Assembly: GCF_905475345.1 (NCBI RefSeq)
Contig: NC_066589.1
Span: forward strand, 1,372,501-1,436,500
Direction: 5' to 3'
Source of the DNA: Vespula vulgaris
Lineage: Eukaryota > Arthropoda > Insecta > Hymenoptera > Vespidae
Length of the DNA stretch: 64,000 bases
Shown: piece by piece, positions 1 to 13,409 of the stretch
Layout of the letters: each line of letters opens with the position of its first letter
Numbering within the stretch: the first letter of the stretch is position 1
Notes under the pieces: generated by a model
Told to the model about the DNA's origin: nothing
Databases searched by the model: none
What the model saw: only the letters and a program-made list of their open reading frames with translations
Translations under genes and position numbers: made by a program

Positions 1-527
1 TTCCAGAGAATTTCCAGAGTTAGGAAATATCTAGACGTTAGATATCTCGACATGTTTTATTTTATTCCTAATAAAAAAAGTCTAACGCCATCGGAGTTAT
101 GATTTATTCGAAAAAGCAGGAAATTGGAATTGATCTGATTATGCTAAAGGGATTATTAACTCGACTGATATTATGTTTAACGGGAACGTGTGTATCTCTC
201 TGTAGATCTCGCTTACCTTGACACGGTAATCTCGCGGGAGTGATATTTTCAAAGTCGGTCAGTAACAATAAAAGGGGACCGGATGGAGTTTAATGATCGT
301 TAAACGGTCGCTATGTGACATATCATTGTGATTCTAAGTCGTTTATATCTCGTTCGTTACACTTTATTTACCTATTTGTCACCGTGACGTATATATTTCA
401 AACGAATATATTATATATAATTGTTCATTATATAAAGTTATATATGTAGTACGAAATACTCGATCGGATATAATTAGATTATCGAATTCGAGAAAAGAGA
501 TGGACCGTTAAGCGATAAGCCATTGGT

Positions 528-557
528 CTACGACGGACATTCGATATTCCGTCGTAG
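528..557. repeat. 10-bp inverted repeat with 10-nt loop
   Basis: CTACGACGGA and TCCGTCGTAG are exact reverse complements around a 10-nt spacer. Confidence 0.92.
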
Positions 558-1202
558 GATTATTATACGAGACAACCCGCATCTCTCCTAGCTGTCAAGG
601 ACACGCAAGTTGTGCGATACTCTCGTAAATTATGTAAGAACGGATACGTGAACCTAGATACACATCGAACGTGTTCTATCCTTGTTCTTCAACTCCCATA
701 TTCCTTTTCAAGAAAGCTAGAAGGGATAGTAAAAAAGGGAAAGGGATTTCCTTTGAAAGAAGTTCTTTCGTCTAAGTTGTATAAAAAATCAAAGAAAAAG
801 AAGAAAAAAAAGGAAAGAAAGAAAGAGAGAAGGGCAGAAAGACGAGCTTTTAAATCGAATCAACTTATACGAGTTTGTACGTCGTTAGGTCAGACGAGAT
901 TAGATCGTTCGTTCTCAATCAAATTCAATGTTTATTCACGATCAATGTGCATTAACCTTTGGTTACAGATCAAACGAATGCCAAGTTACAGATTCGAACG
1001 ATTACGATTTGTTAAACTTACGATTAAATACGAACGAAGATTATGTCACTAATACGAAAAACGTGTTAATTGGGTTCTTTCATGTTCTTAAATGTTGTGT
1101 ACCTTCGAAAGCTAACACACATAGAGAGTTCTGCCAATAGCCATGTGCATAAATGAATCCCGACCGAATTAATCGAACATCCGTCTCAATTACTCGGAGC
1201 AC

Positions 1203-1263
1203 CGTTCACGTTCACGTTCACGTTCACGTTCACGTTCACGTTCACGTTCGCATTCGCATTCGC
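1203..1263. repeat. Hexanucleotide tandem array (CGTTCA)n grading to (CATTCG)n
   Basis: About eight tandem CGTTCA units followed by two CATTCG variants. It is GC-richer than the other microsatellites here. Confidence 0.95.
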
Positions 1264-1824
1264 TTGGAGATCTGCTTCTCGTGCAAGTAGTACTATATAC
1301 ATATACAGACAAACGTGACCGCACATATACAGGTGCACGCTTAGGACAAAGATAGACGCATAAGCGTCTCGAATAGCGACTATAGTAGGCTGACAATTCC
1401 ATTCCCGGCGGCGATCCTACAGGACAATGCACCCTGCCTAGGATAATTCACTGGAGCCATTATGCCTCCGTCCGGACAAGGGCTTTATTATTGACTTACG
1501 ACTAATAGTCACGCTGTGGATTATGCGAACGTGCGTCTGTGTGCATCACCTGAAATGCGCTTGCGTGTGAGCCTCCGTGAGAGCTAACCCCTCTATCCCA
1601 CCCTTTACCCTTCCACTCCCCTTTTCTCTTCTCACTCGTGCCACGACTACGGAGCTACGTGCCTCCGATCTATTGCTCATTTGATAGCGAATACTGATTG
1701 AACGAGAAGCCCTGCGAGACCGATAACCTTCACGTTTTGCTCCACTCCTACTCTTCTCTCTTCACCCTCTTCCTCTTTTTCACCTAACTTTACATATGAT
1801 ATATTTCTGCATATGTATATATAT

Positions 1825-1827
<3 letters not shown>

Positions 1828-1860
<33 letters not shown>
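1828..1860. repeat. (TA)n microsatellite
   Basis: About 16 perfect TA units, preceded by interrupted TA/TG sequence. Confidence 0.95.
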
Positions 1861-1870
<10 letters not shown>

Positions 1871-2492
1871 ATGCTTATATATCAACGATAAATGTTGATA
1901 AAACTCGTCGTCCTTAGACGAGATTTCTTTATCGATCAGTTCCTCGGAACGAGATTCAATTTCTTTTTATTATTTTACGAATATGATATCACGGTGGATG
2001 TCTCTTATAAAAAAAAACAAAAAAAGAAGAAATAGAGAGAGAAAAAAAAGAAAAAAGAGAAAGAAAAAAAACAGGACCTGTGATCAAAGGACTCGGTTTT
2101 GACGTCGATCGAAGATCGAGATATCTAGATGGTACCATCAAATAAGCTTAATCGCAGATAGCGATAGAGATGAAGGGAAGGAGTAAATACGAGAGAGAGA
2201 GAGAGCGAGAGAGAGAGAGACAGAGAGACGGACAAGCACGTCCGTTCTACGGTAGACGCAGCGTAATCTGAAAACCAATCATACGGGCTCCTGGCACAAT
2301 GCGATCCTCTTCGTCTCTCTTCCACGTTTCCTCCTCTTGCTTGCTCTCTCCCATTTTGAACCGAATCCGATCTCCACTATCTCCGCTATCTTCTAGAATT
2401 GCGGATTTCCATATTGTGCCGGTATATTAATCCGTGGCTTTGACCGGAGTCAGGAGAGGCTGATGAAGTTCGAAGGCCGTACTGTCCAGAAT

Positions 2493-2500
<8 letters not shown>

Positions 2501-2556
<56 letters not shown>
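2501..2556. repeat. (GA)28 microsatellite
   Basis: Uninterrupted GA dinucleotide tract. Confidence 0.97.
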
Positions 2557-2559
<3 letters not shown>

Positions 2560-2824
2560 AGAGAAGAAGAGGAAGAAAGATAAAGAGAAATTCTCTAGCC
2601 TTGGGAACTTCCGAGGTGTGATTTCTCCTATTCGCCAGACTGAAAAAAGAAAGGAAAGTATTTTGTGTTGGAAGAAGAAAAAATATTCTACTGTTTCCTT
2701 CATTGACCAATGAGAGAGCTCTCGAAAATGAGACAAACGGTTTGGCCGGTACACAAACTCTCGTAAGTTAATTCCTTTCGTTAGAACAAATTACAGAAAC
2801 GAGACTAGCCTTTGAAAGAACTAC

Positions 2825-2858
<34 letters not shown>

Positions 2859-3973
2859 GAGAGAGAGAGGACGGACTAATCTGTTTACTACATACAAAAG
2901 AATTTTCTCTTTTGTTCCAACTATAATAGTTAAAAAACTTTCTTCTAATTAAAAAAATATTATCCTCTCTCTCTCTCTCTCTCTTTCTTTCTCTCTCTCT
3001 CGAGAGAGAGAACGTCGTTTTTAGAACGCATTTTTCTATTCTTCTTTATTTTTCGTTTCACTTCGTTTTGTTCCTTTCTAATATAAAGGGGAGTTATAAT
3101 TCAGGATCATGTTTAACATTTATTTCATAAATGAGAAAAATGTTGTTTTTTTTTTAGAAATAGGGTATCGACAGATTTGGGTTCATAGCAAATGCTCAGA
3201 ATTGCTCGACGGATTTCGTAAATGCTTTTCTGATCCGACAAATGGTCGAACCTATTGACGATGACGATTACAGGGGGTTTGGACTACGTTCTTCCTCTCT
3301 TTCTTTCTTTTTATTTATCTCTGTCTCTATCTATCTTTTTGAATATTTCTATGTACATAGAACGAGAGAAAGAGTGAGAGAGACGAGACAGATACAGATA
3401 GATAGAGATAAAAAGAGAGCGAAAGAGAGAGAGAGATTCACCTCGTCTATCTGCAGCTGGGTTTGAGGATAACAGGAGGGAACTCTCGTTTACTCCCTAG
3501 GCGCCAATGATGCCAATCTCCCGTGTAAATCGCGACATATTTCATGACACAACGAACCAAAGGGGGGACTGCTAGGTGGGAGAGAGTAGGGGGTGGTTAC
3601 TAGCCTGGGGGAGGGAAGGAGAGGAGAAAGGGGAATATAGTCGGTACAGACGACGAGCTTTTTTTTATCCCTCAACCGCCCATCACCTCTCAACCCCCTC
3701 GATCCATCCACTTCATTCTCAATCCCATTTCGAAATCCCGTTCATTGGGACGACCGAAGTCGTCCGGGTGTCGAAGTAGTTTCGCGAATCGTCGCTCGCG
3801 GATGAAAACTTTTTCAACTAACTCGTTATTCACGTAGTTTAACGTGCTTCAGTTCGAAAGATTCAGCATTCACTTTTTATACGGAATCGTGAAATTTTTT
3901 TTCAAGACCAACGAGATCCGATTCGCAAATTAGTTTGTATCGTTCTTCTTGTCCTATTATATTTCATTTTCTC

Positions 3974-4006
<33 letters not shown>

Positions 4007-5198
4007 TGCTCCTTCTTTCTGGCGCTCGTTCGAAACTGCTAAAAGATATTTCTTCAACTCGTTTCGATTTATTTCAACGGGTTTTATCGCCTTGCAATCC
4101 CGTTGGAGGGAAACGGAAACGTCTCGTTCGAAGTGAAATTCTCGTTTCGTCGAGTTCGATACGTCGACTTCTCTCAATTTAAATCGTGAACTTATCTATT
4201 CGAGAAAGAGAGAGAGAGAGAGAGAAAGAAAAAGAGAGAGTCTCATTTTTCTATATACGAGCCTTTACTCGTCTCTGGAAGCTTTGAATAAGATTTCGTA
4301 GTATACCGGACGGGACGAATTCCCTTTCAGACGTTAGATACGTTAACCAGAGTATCGTGGATATTTTAAAGGTTGAATCTAAAATAAGATGACGGAGCAA
4401 GGTAATTCATCGAAAATAAATTTTCTCTTTCTATCTGTTCGAGGAGAGTTCGTGGAAAAAGGAGAGAAAAAAAATTTTTTGCACGTGATTTTTCTATTTT
4501 CCTTGAACGAAATATATATATATGGTGTGACGATATATATGGAAATATATATATATATCCCTATTCGTGATATTTCAAAAATTCGGATCTATCGTTGTAG
4601 AATAATAATTAACCAGAGATATTACCCTCGTGAAATTATTTATAATTACTGCGAATAACAGTCGGAGTGTGTAATAACTTCGACAGGGAAAACCGGACGT
4701 CGGCCGTATTGCATGCAATTTTTGGAATTATCGACTCGTGAATTCCGGAAAAGGGAATTTCCTGTCCATATCTATGTGTGCGTTTTCCTCTCTTTCTCTC
4801 CCTCCCTCTGTCTCTCTCTCTCTCTCTTTCCCTCTCACCCTCTATACTCTCACACAATACAAGCAGTACCAGCGCAGTCGATGCCATGTTTCGCCACGTG
4901 TACCACTGACGACGAGGGTGGAATGCACCCTCTTTCTACGATAGGAGGAAGGGTGTTTGTTTTCGATACGCTTTTCAACGAACGTCGAATCATCCTTCTC
5001 GTCGTCGTCGAGACGCTTTGCGGTTTACGACGAAGAACCTATCTCCTCTCTCTTATCCATATGCAAATTTAACTGCATCTTCGAGAAAGCACAGGTACTC
5101 TCTTTCGCATACTCTCTATACGAGATCATCGTAAACTTTACGTGAATCGATCCGATAGTTAGTCGTTCGTCTTAACGGACTTAATTCTTTTCGTTCGA

Positions 5199-5231
5199 CA
5201 ATGTTTATTAATGATTCATTAATAAACATTG
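5199..5231. repeat. Perfect 16-bp inverted repeat (33-bp palindrome)
   Basis: Arms CAATGTTTATTAATGA and its exact reverse complement flank a single T. Confidence 0.95.
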
Positions 5232-7260
5232 AATAATTAATATGAAATAATAACGAGCGAAAGAATTTAATTTGATACTTAATACGTATATACGAAATTT
5301 TGACAATTTTTAACGCAATTATTTCTTTTTTCACTATATAAATTAAATTGATATAGTGCGTTAAAGGATAAATTGGTATAATACATTTTTCTTACATCTG
5401 TTTAAATTATTCGTTTCGTAAAATCACTGAATACGTCGAAACGATCGAGTAATACAAATTTTCGAGAGATTGTATAATTCATTTTGACGCTTGTTAAATC
5501 CCATGTATATATAATTTCCGATAATCAATTAAGTATTCTTATACATATGCGTTGAAAAATCATTTGAATAATAACGTGTTTCATTAAAAAATTTGTGACC
5601 TTTCGGATGGAAAGAAAAAATTAAAAAAGAAACCATTGTCATATTTATCCTTAAACTACCTTAACAAAATTACTAGAATCCCATTTAACGAATAGTCCAC
5701 ATTCGCTTTTATATTCCACTTCGACGTTCCGTCGTTTTTGCTTTCTTTTTTTTTTTCCCCCCATAGACGTGGTTTCATTAACGTCCGCGAGACGTGTTTC
5801 GCCTATGCGCAAGGCGAAAGCTGATTACGAAGGCGTGCGATGGTAATCGAGCGAAGAAAGGTAATTCCTTAATTCTCCGCTCGCTCGCTCGATCCGCTCA
5901 ATTTAGTGGCTTCGTGCTCGAGAGCTCGCGATACGAAGCTTTCTCGCGCTGGATGGCGAAAAGGAAAAAGAGAAGGAAGAAGAGGGAAAGGAGAAATAGA
6001 GAAATGGTGAAAGAGAAAGAGAAAGAGAAAGAGGAAAAGAGGATGAAGGAGCAAAACGTTCGTCCTACATTTGCGTTTCTTCGACATCTGGAAACTTGCA
6101 AATTAAGAGATTCGCTTACCACTACGTGGGGTGATGTCTTTCGATTATTTCCAAGCATTAAAAGGGTCTCTCTCTGTCTCTCTTTCTTTCTTTCTCTCTT
6201 TCTTTTCGTTTCTACCCTTCGAGAAACAAGAAATTCCACGAGTCGCAGCTTCTTTTCGAACTTTCGACACGGGTTTTACATTTCGTCGTAATAGAGGGTG
6301 GAAGAAAGACGAAAAGAGAAAAAGAAAGAGAGAGAGAGAGAGAGAAACTAGTATAAGAAGAAGGGATGAAAGAATAAGGGAGACGATGGAAGCCACGTTC
6401 GTCGTTCGAAGGTGAACCACACCTCGAACATCGTCTCTCCCTACCCTCTTCCTTTCTCTCTTCCCTCCTATAGTCGAACTAACCCCTGACGCCATTGGTA
6501 TTCCACTCTGGTTCGCCAATATTGCGTTACCAAAACGCGTCCTGCAAGTCGAATCCAAACCGACGACACGCTTTTCTACGAGCTCAGTAGGAAGAATCGT
6601 TTGTAAGTCACACCGTGGTCCATCTGCTTTCTCTTTCTCTTCCTCTTCCTTTCTCTCTCTCTTTCTTTATTTCTTTCATTCTTCCTGTTCCTTTTTTCTT
6701 CCTTAATTTTTACCTTCATTATAAACGTAGCTTTTTATTTATTAATAGTTGAATCGTTTCAATCGTTTCAATCGTTTTAATCGTCGATATTTAGTTTATC
6801 ACGAATTTTCATCGATCGAACGATCCCGATTTATCGATCATTTGATATCTATATGTTGAAAAAGAGACTGGTTTTTTTTCGATCAAGAAGACTGACAATT
6901 CCAGAGTAAAACGTTGATCGATCGAGCCATGTAAATTTTCAAATCAGCGTCGTTCGTGAGAGAGCACGAGCCTCTTTCGTGTTAGAGTGAGAGTTAAAGA
7001 GAGAGAGAGAGAGAGAGAGAGAACAAGAACGAGGGTGGAAACATTCTCCCTTGTCTCTCCTTCTCTCTGTCTCTCTCAATTTCTCCCACCGCACGAGCAT
7101 GGAATCAAGTGTTTGAGATTATGACGGAGGCTTCGGTCACGTATTTCATTAACCGTCATGCCGTCGCTCCGCGAAGCTTCCAAGAGGGGAAGTGCCGTGG
7201 ATCTCTCGAGGGTGCAGCTACCTGCGAAATGTGTTTGCTTTGCATTACGTCCCTACGGAT

Positions 7261-7655
7261 GATCCCGTTATAATTATGAATGTCGTTGTTGCCTTCATCA
7301 CTTGATATTAGATATTTTTCCAACAGATCCGTTCAGATATCATAGAAATATCTTTTTTTTATCGTTCTCGTTCGCCTTCTTTATAATATCACGATTTTAA
7401 AATATTTTTCCATCATAATTAGAATTAGAAATTAGGTATCGTTTATTGGATATTTTAATGATCCCGTTATAATTATGAATGTCTTTGTCGCTTTTATTAT
7501 TTGTCGATATTAGATATTTTTCCAATATGTTCATTCGGATATCATAGAAATAGTTTTTTTAATCGTTCTCGTTCACGCTCCTTATGATATCGCGATTTTC
7601 AAATATTTTTCCAGCGTAATTAGAATTAGAACTTACACAGGTATCGTTTATCAAA
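7261..7655. repeat. Two-copy direct repeat, period 199 bp
   Basis: The unit starting gatcccgttataattatgaa occurs at 7261 and 7460. The two copies align to the end, with matching ggatatcatagaaata, cgttctcgtt and ggtatcgttta segments. Divergence is moderate, so the duplication is not recent. Confidence 0.9.
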
Positions 7656-7946
7656 TATTTCCCTGCGAATAGAGAATCCGTTCGAATATTTTTAACGAAT
7701 AGTTTTAACGTTTGTCATTTGAAGAATATCTTTCGATTGGGTCACACGTTTCCACTCTTTTTTCCTCCCCCGTGAAAAAAAATATAATAAAGTATTCTCA
7801 CGTTCAATCGACAATTTTTCTTCTTTCTCGACATTCTCGAAATTTCTTCTATTTTTCGTCGTCCCTTCAAAACCAACGGGGTACGTTCTCGTACCGACAG
7901 CAGCAGCTCGAATCTTTTTTTTCATCCTTCTTTTTCTCATTCCGAG

Positions 7947-7983
<37 letters not shown>

Positions 7984-8975
7984 GGTCCAGGAAGATTTCA
8001 ATCTCGTTTGGTCGAGGTATCGACGTTCGTCCATCTCCTTCTCTCTCAATTTTGAAGGCTTGTCGATGTGGTACGGCTATTTTCCCTTTCGTTCGTTCTC
8101 TCTTTCTCTCTTCTGAATTCTCCCTTTCGAACATTTGTCGAGTAAAGATAGTCGTCAGAAAGAGAAAGATGAAGGAGAGAGATGGTCGTAGTAGACACGG
8201 TCGATGTCCCAATATATCGATCGATTTCAACGCACATCGGGTACAGGCTCAAAGGAAATTCACGACTGCTTCCGGAGGAAATTCGCAAAACCCCGGTATG
8301 GTGGACCCTTTCGATTCTTACCAGCACACGACCCCCTCCCCCTTTTTCTTCCGTTTCCCTTAACACTCCCGATGCTGTCGACAGATCGTACGTAAAAGTC
8401 GTTACATCCGATTTCCCAGCTACCCTCACTCTCTCTGTCTCTTTCTCTTTCTTTCTTACAACCTTCCTAAAATCTCGATACTATCGCATTCTCGTTTGAG
8501 ATCCGACCCAAGCGTGTTAAGGGGTGGAATAAAAAGAAAATGAAGGAAAACGTGAGAGAGAGAAAGAGAGGCTGGGAGAGAGAGATGAGGAGGTTGAGAC
8601 ACTCTTCTTCTAGCTTAGCTACGAAAAGACTTTTCCAGGCTATGAATATATTAGAAGCAAACAAAGACACTCCACCACCAACTCGCTTTCCCCCTGGTCC
8701 CACCTCCCACTCCCCCTTTCCCCTATTCCTGCTTGGTTCCGTTGCCTTTCAGAGAGGAGGCCTCACAAGCGTTTATTAAACCGTCCTACAGACGTTTTCT
8801 TAAACACTTTACGCGATTCGTCATTATCCTCGAGTGTCCTGATGACGCAGTTTCTTCCTCCTTTGCCTCTTCCGAACGAATCTCCTTCCTCTCTTCTCGT
8901 CCCCTCTATCGTGTCGTCTCCTTGAAACATAGAGGATTGCTCTGGCTACGATGAGGGGTGGATTCAATTAAATTC

Positions 8976-8980
<5 letters not shown>

Positions 8981-9064
<84 letters not shown>

Positions 9065-9066
9065 TC
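8981..9066. repeat. (TC)n microsatellite, one of the longest here
   Basis: Over 40 TC units with a single G interruption at 9052, about 320 bp before the first visible KIF26 exon. Confidence 0.97.
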
Positions 9067-9389
9067 GCTCTCGATCGTTCTCTTGTTCTCTCGTTCTTCG
9101 TTTTTCTCGTGAGAAAAAGAAAGAAGTCTTCTTATTCTCTGACCAACCAAATATTATTACTTATAATGTTAAAGGGGTTTTTATTTAACAAGCCATTTCT
9201 TTGTCAGTCGATTTTTCTTAATAGAAATCGAATATTTTTCTTCGTTATTGAGAAATTTGAACTTCGTTATACTCTGGATTACTTGGGATTATTTGTAGGA
9301 TTATTTTAAAGAAGATTAGTCGTATTTAGAACGAATATATATATATTCTGTTTTTTAGTGTCTCGACTTTATGGTGTTTCTAATTTCAG

Positions 9390-9483
9390 ACGGAAATCTG
9401 TTCGAGCGCCCTTACCGACGTTATTCACGCTGTCATCAATGGAACGGATGGTTGCCTCTTTTGTTATGGACATGCAGGTTTGG
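9390..9483 (+). CDS. KIF26: KIF26 exon a: motor core up to the P-loop
   Basis: Begins after ttctaatttcag and ends in GGTTTGG before gtaagt (phase 1). It encodes 31 residues ending in GTDGCLFCYGHAGLG, which supplies most of the Walker-A P-loop. The codon frame is fixed by the next exon. Confidence 0.88.
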
Positions 9484-12400
9484 GTAAGTTCTAATTCGTC
9501 TCTGTTAAACAAATATCAGATAAAGATACAGTGGAAATTACGATTGATATCATTTTAATCGATCGTATAACTATATTTGATTTCATTATCATTAGCTGAT
9601 AATTACTTTTTATCGAAATTTTATTAAAACATCTTATAAAAAAATTCTATACAATTTTGCATCTCTTTCTTATTTTCACTTACAAAGCACAATAGATCTT
9701 CGGAGAGTCGTAAACAAATATTTGCCCAAACATCGCTGGCAACGTCTAATCAAGAGAGACCATTGAACAACGGCGTAGTACACGTTACAAGAGTACACGA
9801 CACGTGCTCTATACATACGTACATATATACATACATACATAGATACTACTGTATACTACGTCTACCTTATATAACGACTCTCACTTCGAAGATTAGCTGG
9901 AGTGATACGTATATGTGTATGTATCTATGTATGTACGTACAATGTAACATGAAATAATATCTATGTCGCATGATTTTCGATGTATTTTGATTTATGGTTT
10001 CTCCTACTTTCAACGTAGATGTTCATTCCTGCAAGAATAAAAGTCAATTGTTATTAGCGAAAAAAGATGTCAAAAAAAAACTATGACACATGATACAAAT
10101 ATGTGTCAGGTGTAGCACGTTCTTTTCTTTTGATTCTTTTTCTTTTAATTTTAATTTTTCAATAGGTTTTCTCGTCTTTTCTTTCTTTGCAGTTAATTTC
10201 GAAAATGCAGTTGATTTCTCTTTAGAACGATTCGAATGGAGTTTTCGTTCTGTTATGTGTCAAATTTTGTATAAAACCAATATGAAATGTAGGAGAATTC
10301 ATTCATTTTTGATTCGAATTTAACGAAGGATATTGAACAAGTTTGGAAAATAATGGGAATCGGGAATAAGACGAATAACAAAACCACGAATACTCGATTC
10401 GACATCCGATCAAAAGTCGATGCATAATCCTGAGAACGTTTCTCCAAACTAATCCTGTTAGCGTTCCAAATTTCCCACGAAAGTTTTGTCAACTTCTACT
10501 TCCATCGATCTCTCTCGTCAACATCTACGTTCTTCCTTATTTCCAAATCCAAATCCAAATCCAAATCCAAATCCGTACGTTCTCTTCTAATTCCAAGAGA
10601 TCATATTCCATAACGCACAGAGACAGTAAGGAACTATTATAAACTATAAAGATTATGATTCGAGAAACGGAATTTATTTTCCCCAAAGACACTTTTCTCC
10701 TTTCACCAATTTTTCACATTTTCAAGCTCTTTTCTATTCACTTTGATGGGAATACTCATGAGAGGGAAAAAGAAAAAAGAGAGAGAGAAAGATGAGACAA
10801 GAGAAGAAGAAGAAGAAGAAGAAAAGGAATAAGAATAAGAAGAAGAAGAAGGACGTTGCAAGGAAGAGGAGCCAAGTGAGAGAAAAAGAAAGAGAGAGAA
10901 AGCGAGAGAGAGAGAGGGAGAGAGAGAGAGAGAGAGAACACGGGGTTGTTTTACATTTTAAGTAGTGATATCGAATTTGCATGCAAATGCACGATTATGC
11001 GAGCTCGGAGACGAGAAGGAGAGGTGGAATGAGAGAGGGTGCCAGTGTAGCACAAGTAGAAAGAGAAAGAAAATGAGAAAGAGAGAGAAAGACAGAGAGA
11101 AAGACAGAGAGAGAAAGATAGAAGGTGAGAGAGACGAAGTTTCTTGAAAAGAGAAAGTAGAGAGGGAGAAAAAGAAAAAGAAGAAGAAGAAGAAAGAGAA
11201 GAAGAAGAAGAAGACGGGGTAAGAGTCACCTCCTAGAGGTAGTCAAGAATAGACGGAAATGGGTGGAGTGGAGTGGAGTGAAGTGTAGGGTTGAAGTAAG
11301 GGTAGGAGAAACGAACGAAGGGATGAAAAGGTAAAGGATAATGTATGCTACTAGGACACGCTCCTTTTCCTTGTACCTTTCGAATCTTAACGCACGTTGC
11401 CAGAGATTATCTCCTTTCTCGTTTATTCTTCTATCGGTGTAACAAGAGACGAAAGAGTAGGAAAGAGGGCGAAAGAGGAGAAAGAGAAAGAGAAAGAGAA
11501 AGAGAAGAGGCACGAAGTACTTCTCGAGGTTCGAAGGATTTATGGTAAACTTACCGTCGGCTCTGATTAAACTTTGTTAAAGTTACACACCCACTCTTTT
11601 ACCCGGCTGACTTCTTTACAACGTAAGATCCTTTTTAGAGTAAATTACTGTCGATCATACCGAGTGCGATAGAGAAGTATAAAGATTTTCAATGGTTAAA
11701 TTGCCATCGTAAATTATTTTCTTTTTTCTCAAGATCTAAAATTTATAATATATCACGATTGAGATCATGATCACAGAGCATGACGTTTCACGTTTTTAAA
11801 GTATTCTAAAGTATAGGATATGCAGATTCGCGTGCATGTACGCATAGGTAACCTTTTAGTTCTGCTTCGAGTTTTGTGAGATGCGAGATCGATACACTCT
11901 GAAAAATGGATTTCAACGGGTAAGATTAAAGTACAGCTAGCTTGAAATCGATCTTTTTCATTTCCAACAAAGTCACGCATAGCTCTCGTCTATTATCCGT
12001 GATTATACGTGTATATACGCTGAATTTTTTCGATCGGTATTCTGAAAATAATCGTATTCGTATTATTTCTTACGTGTCTTTTCGATATATATATATTTTT
12101 TTTATTATTATCATCAACAATTGGTCTTTAATAATACCATTTTATATGATATATCGATACCTATCGAGTATGCAAAATATCGACTATTGTTTCGAAGCAT
12201 CTCTTTCTTTCTCGCTCTTAACGAAGAGAAGTTTGATGGTTCATTGTCTCTGTGAATAATCGAGGAAACGAAATATTTCTTTTCAAATCTACCCATCGAT
12301 TCTTCGAGGATAAGAATACACCATTCTTTTACCCTCAAAACTCGTTCTCTTTAACCAACACCCCTATAACGCCTCCCCCCTCCTCTCCCTATACTTTAAC

Positions 12401-13374
12401 TCCTTCGATTAAAAAGGATAAGTATTCTGAAATCGATTTCCTTTGGTGACTCTTACGCGTCTTGTTACATTCTTTCACGAAGGAATCCTTCATTGTTATA
12501 TTGCGATCTTTTCGAAGAACACACTCCGATAGAAGTAAAGAAACTGTAAAAGGAACGTCGGAAAACTCGAGTATCATTTCTGTTCTTCTCTCGATTATAA
12601 TTAACTACGACTTTGTTCTCTTCGATATCTCCAAGTATAATCTTGAATATCGATCGTTCAATATCAACGACAATAAACGATAAATGGCATATTTCTTATT
12701 TTATTATCGTTATTATAATATTAAACCGTAAGACGAATTTTCCATCCACGTTTATTCGTTACCATTAATCGTCGATGAAAAGCCAGAAAACTTTTCAAAG
12801 TTTCTCTCTATCTATCTTTCTCTCCCCCCTCTCTCTCTCTCTCTTTTTCTCTTTCTCTCTTTCTCTCTTTCTCAGTGTTATTAAGTTGGAAAAGTTTGGT
12901 CGCTTTTAACGAACGCACCTGGTAAGCTTGCTTAAAATTTCAAAGCTTCGGATAGAGTCCAAACTCTGACAGTAGAGATTATCGTCAGATACAGATTTCA
13001 TGGATGCTATTTTAATAAAGAGAAAAAGAAAAAAGAGAAAAAGAAAGAATGAAAGAAAAGAAAAAGAAAAGAAAAGAAAAGAAAAAGGAAAAAAAGGAAA
13101 GAAAAAGTGAAAAGGGAAATACAAAATGGTGTGGTAGCCGTGTGATAGATAAAGAAAAGTGAAAAAGGGAGCCAAACGAACTTTCGAGCACTCGCGTCCC
13201 GCCGAGATACTTCAGGCGAGTCCTCGAGCAAACCGCTTTTGATCATCGCTACGAGAGAGAACGTAGTTTTCTCGCTGGCACTCTCGTTTCTCCTTTTTAT
13301 ATCCTAACAGCCCTAACTCTTTGCCGGCGTGCCTCACGTTTTCTAACGAAAAGAGGAACAGAGAAAAATAGAAT

Positions 13375-13409
<35 letters not shown>

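Larger units (their letters stand above)
1..9389. other. Non-coding stretch left of the first visible KIF26 exon
   Basis: I recognise no exon, RNA gene or transposon here. The missing N-terminal motor half of KIF26 is not found in any frame, so this is intron or 5' flank. It is rich in GA/CT microsatellites, TA tracts and purine tracts, with a hexanucleotide array near 1.2 kb, a 33-bp palindrome at 5199, and a 199-bp direct duplication near 7.3-7.65 kb. Confidence 0.7.

Noticed and set aside
8046..8499. Overlapping ORFs of 103-127 codons on both strands
   Set aside because: Several frames are open at once in CT-rich sequence and none resembles the missing KIF26 motor half or any other family.
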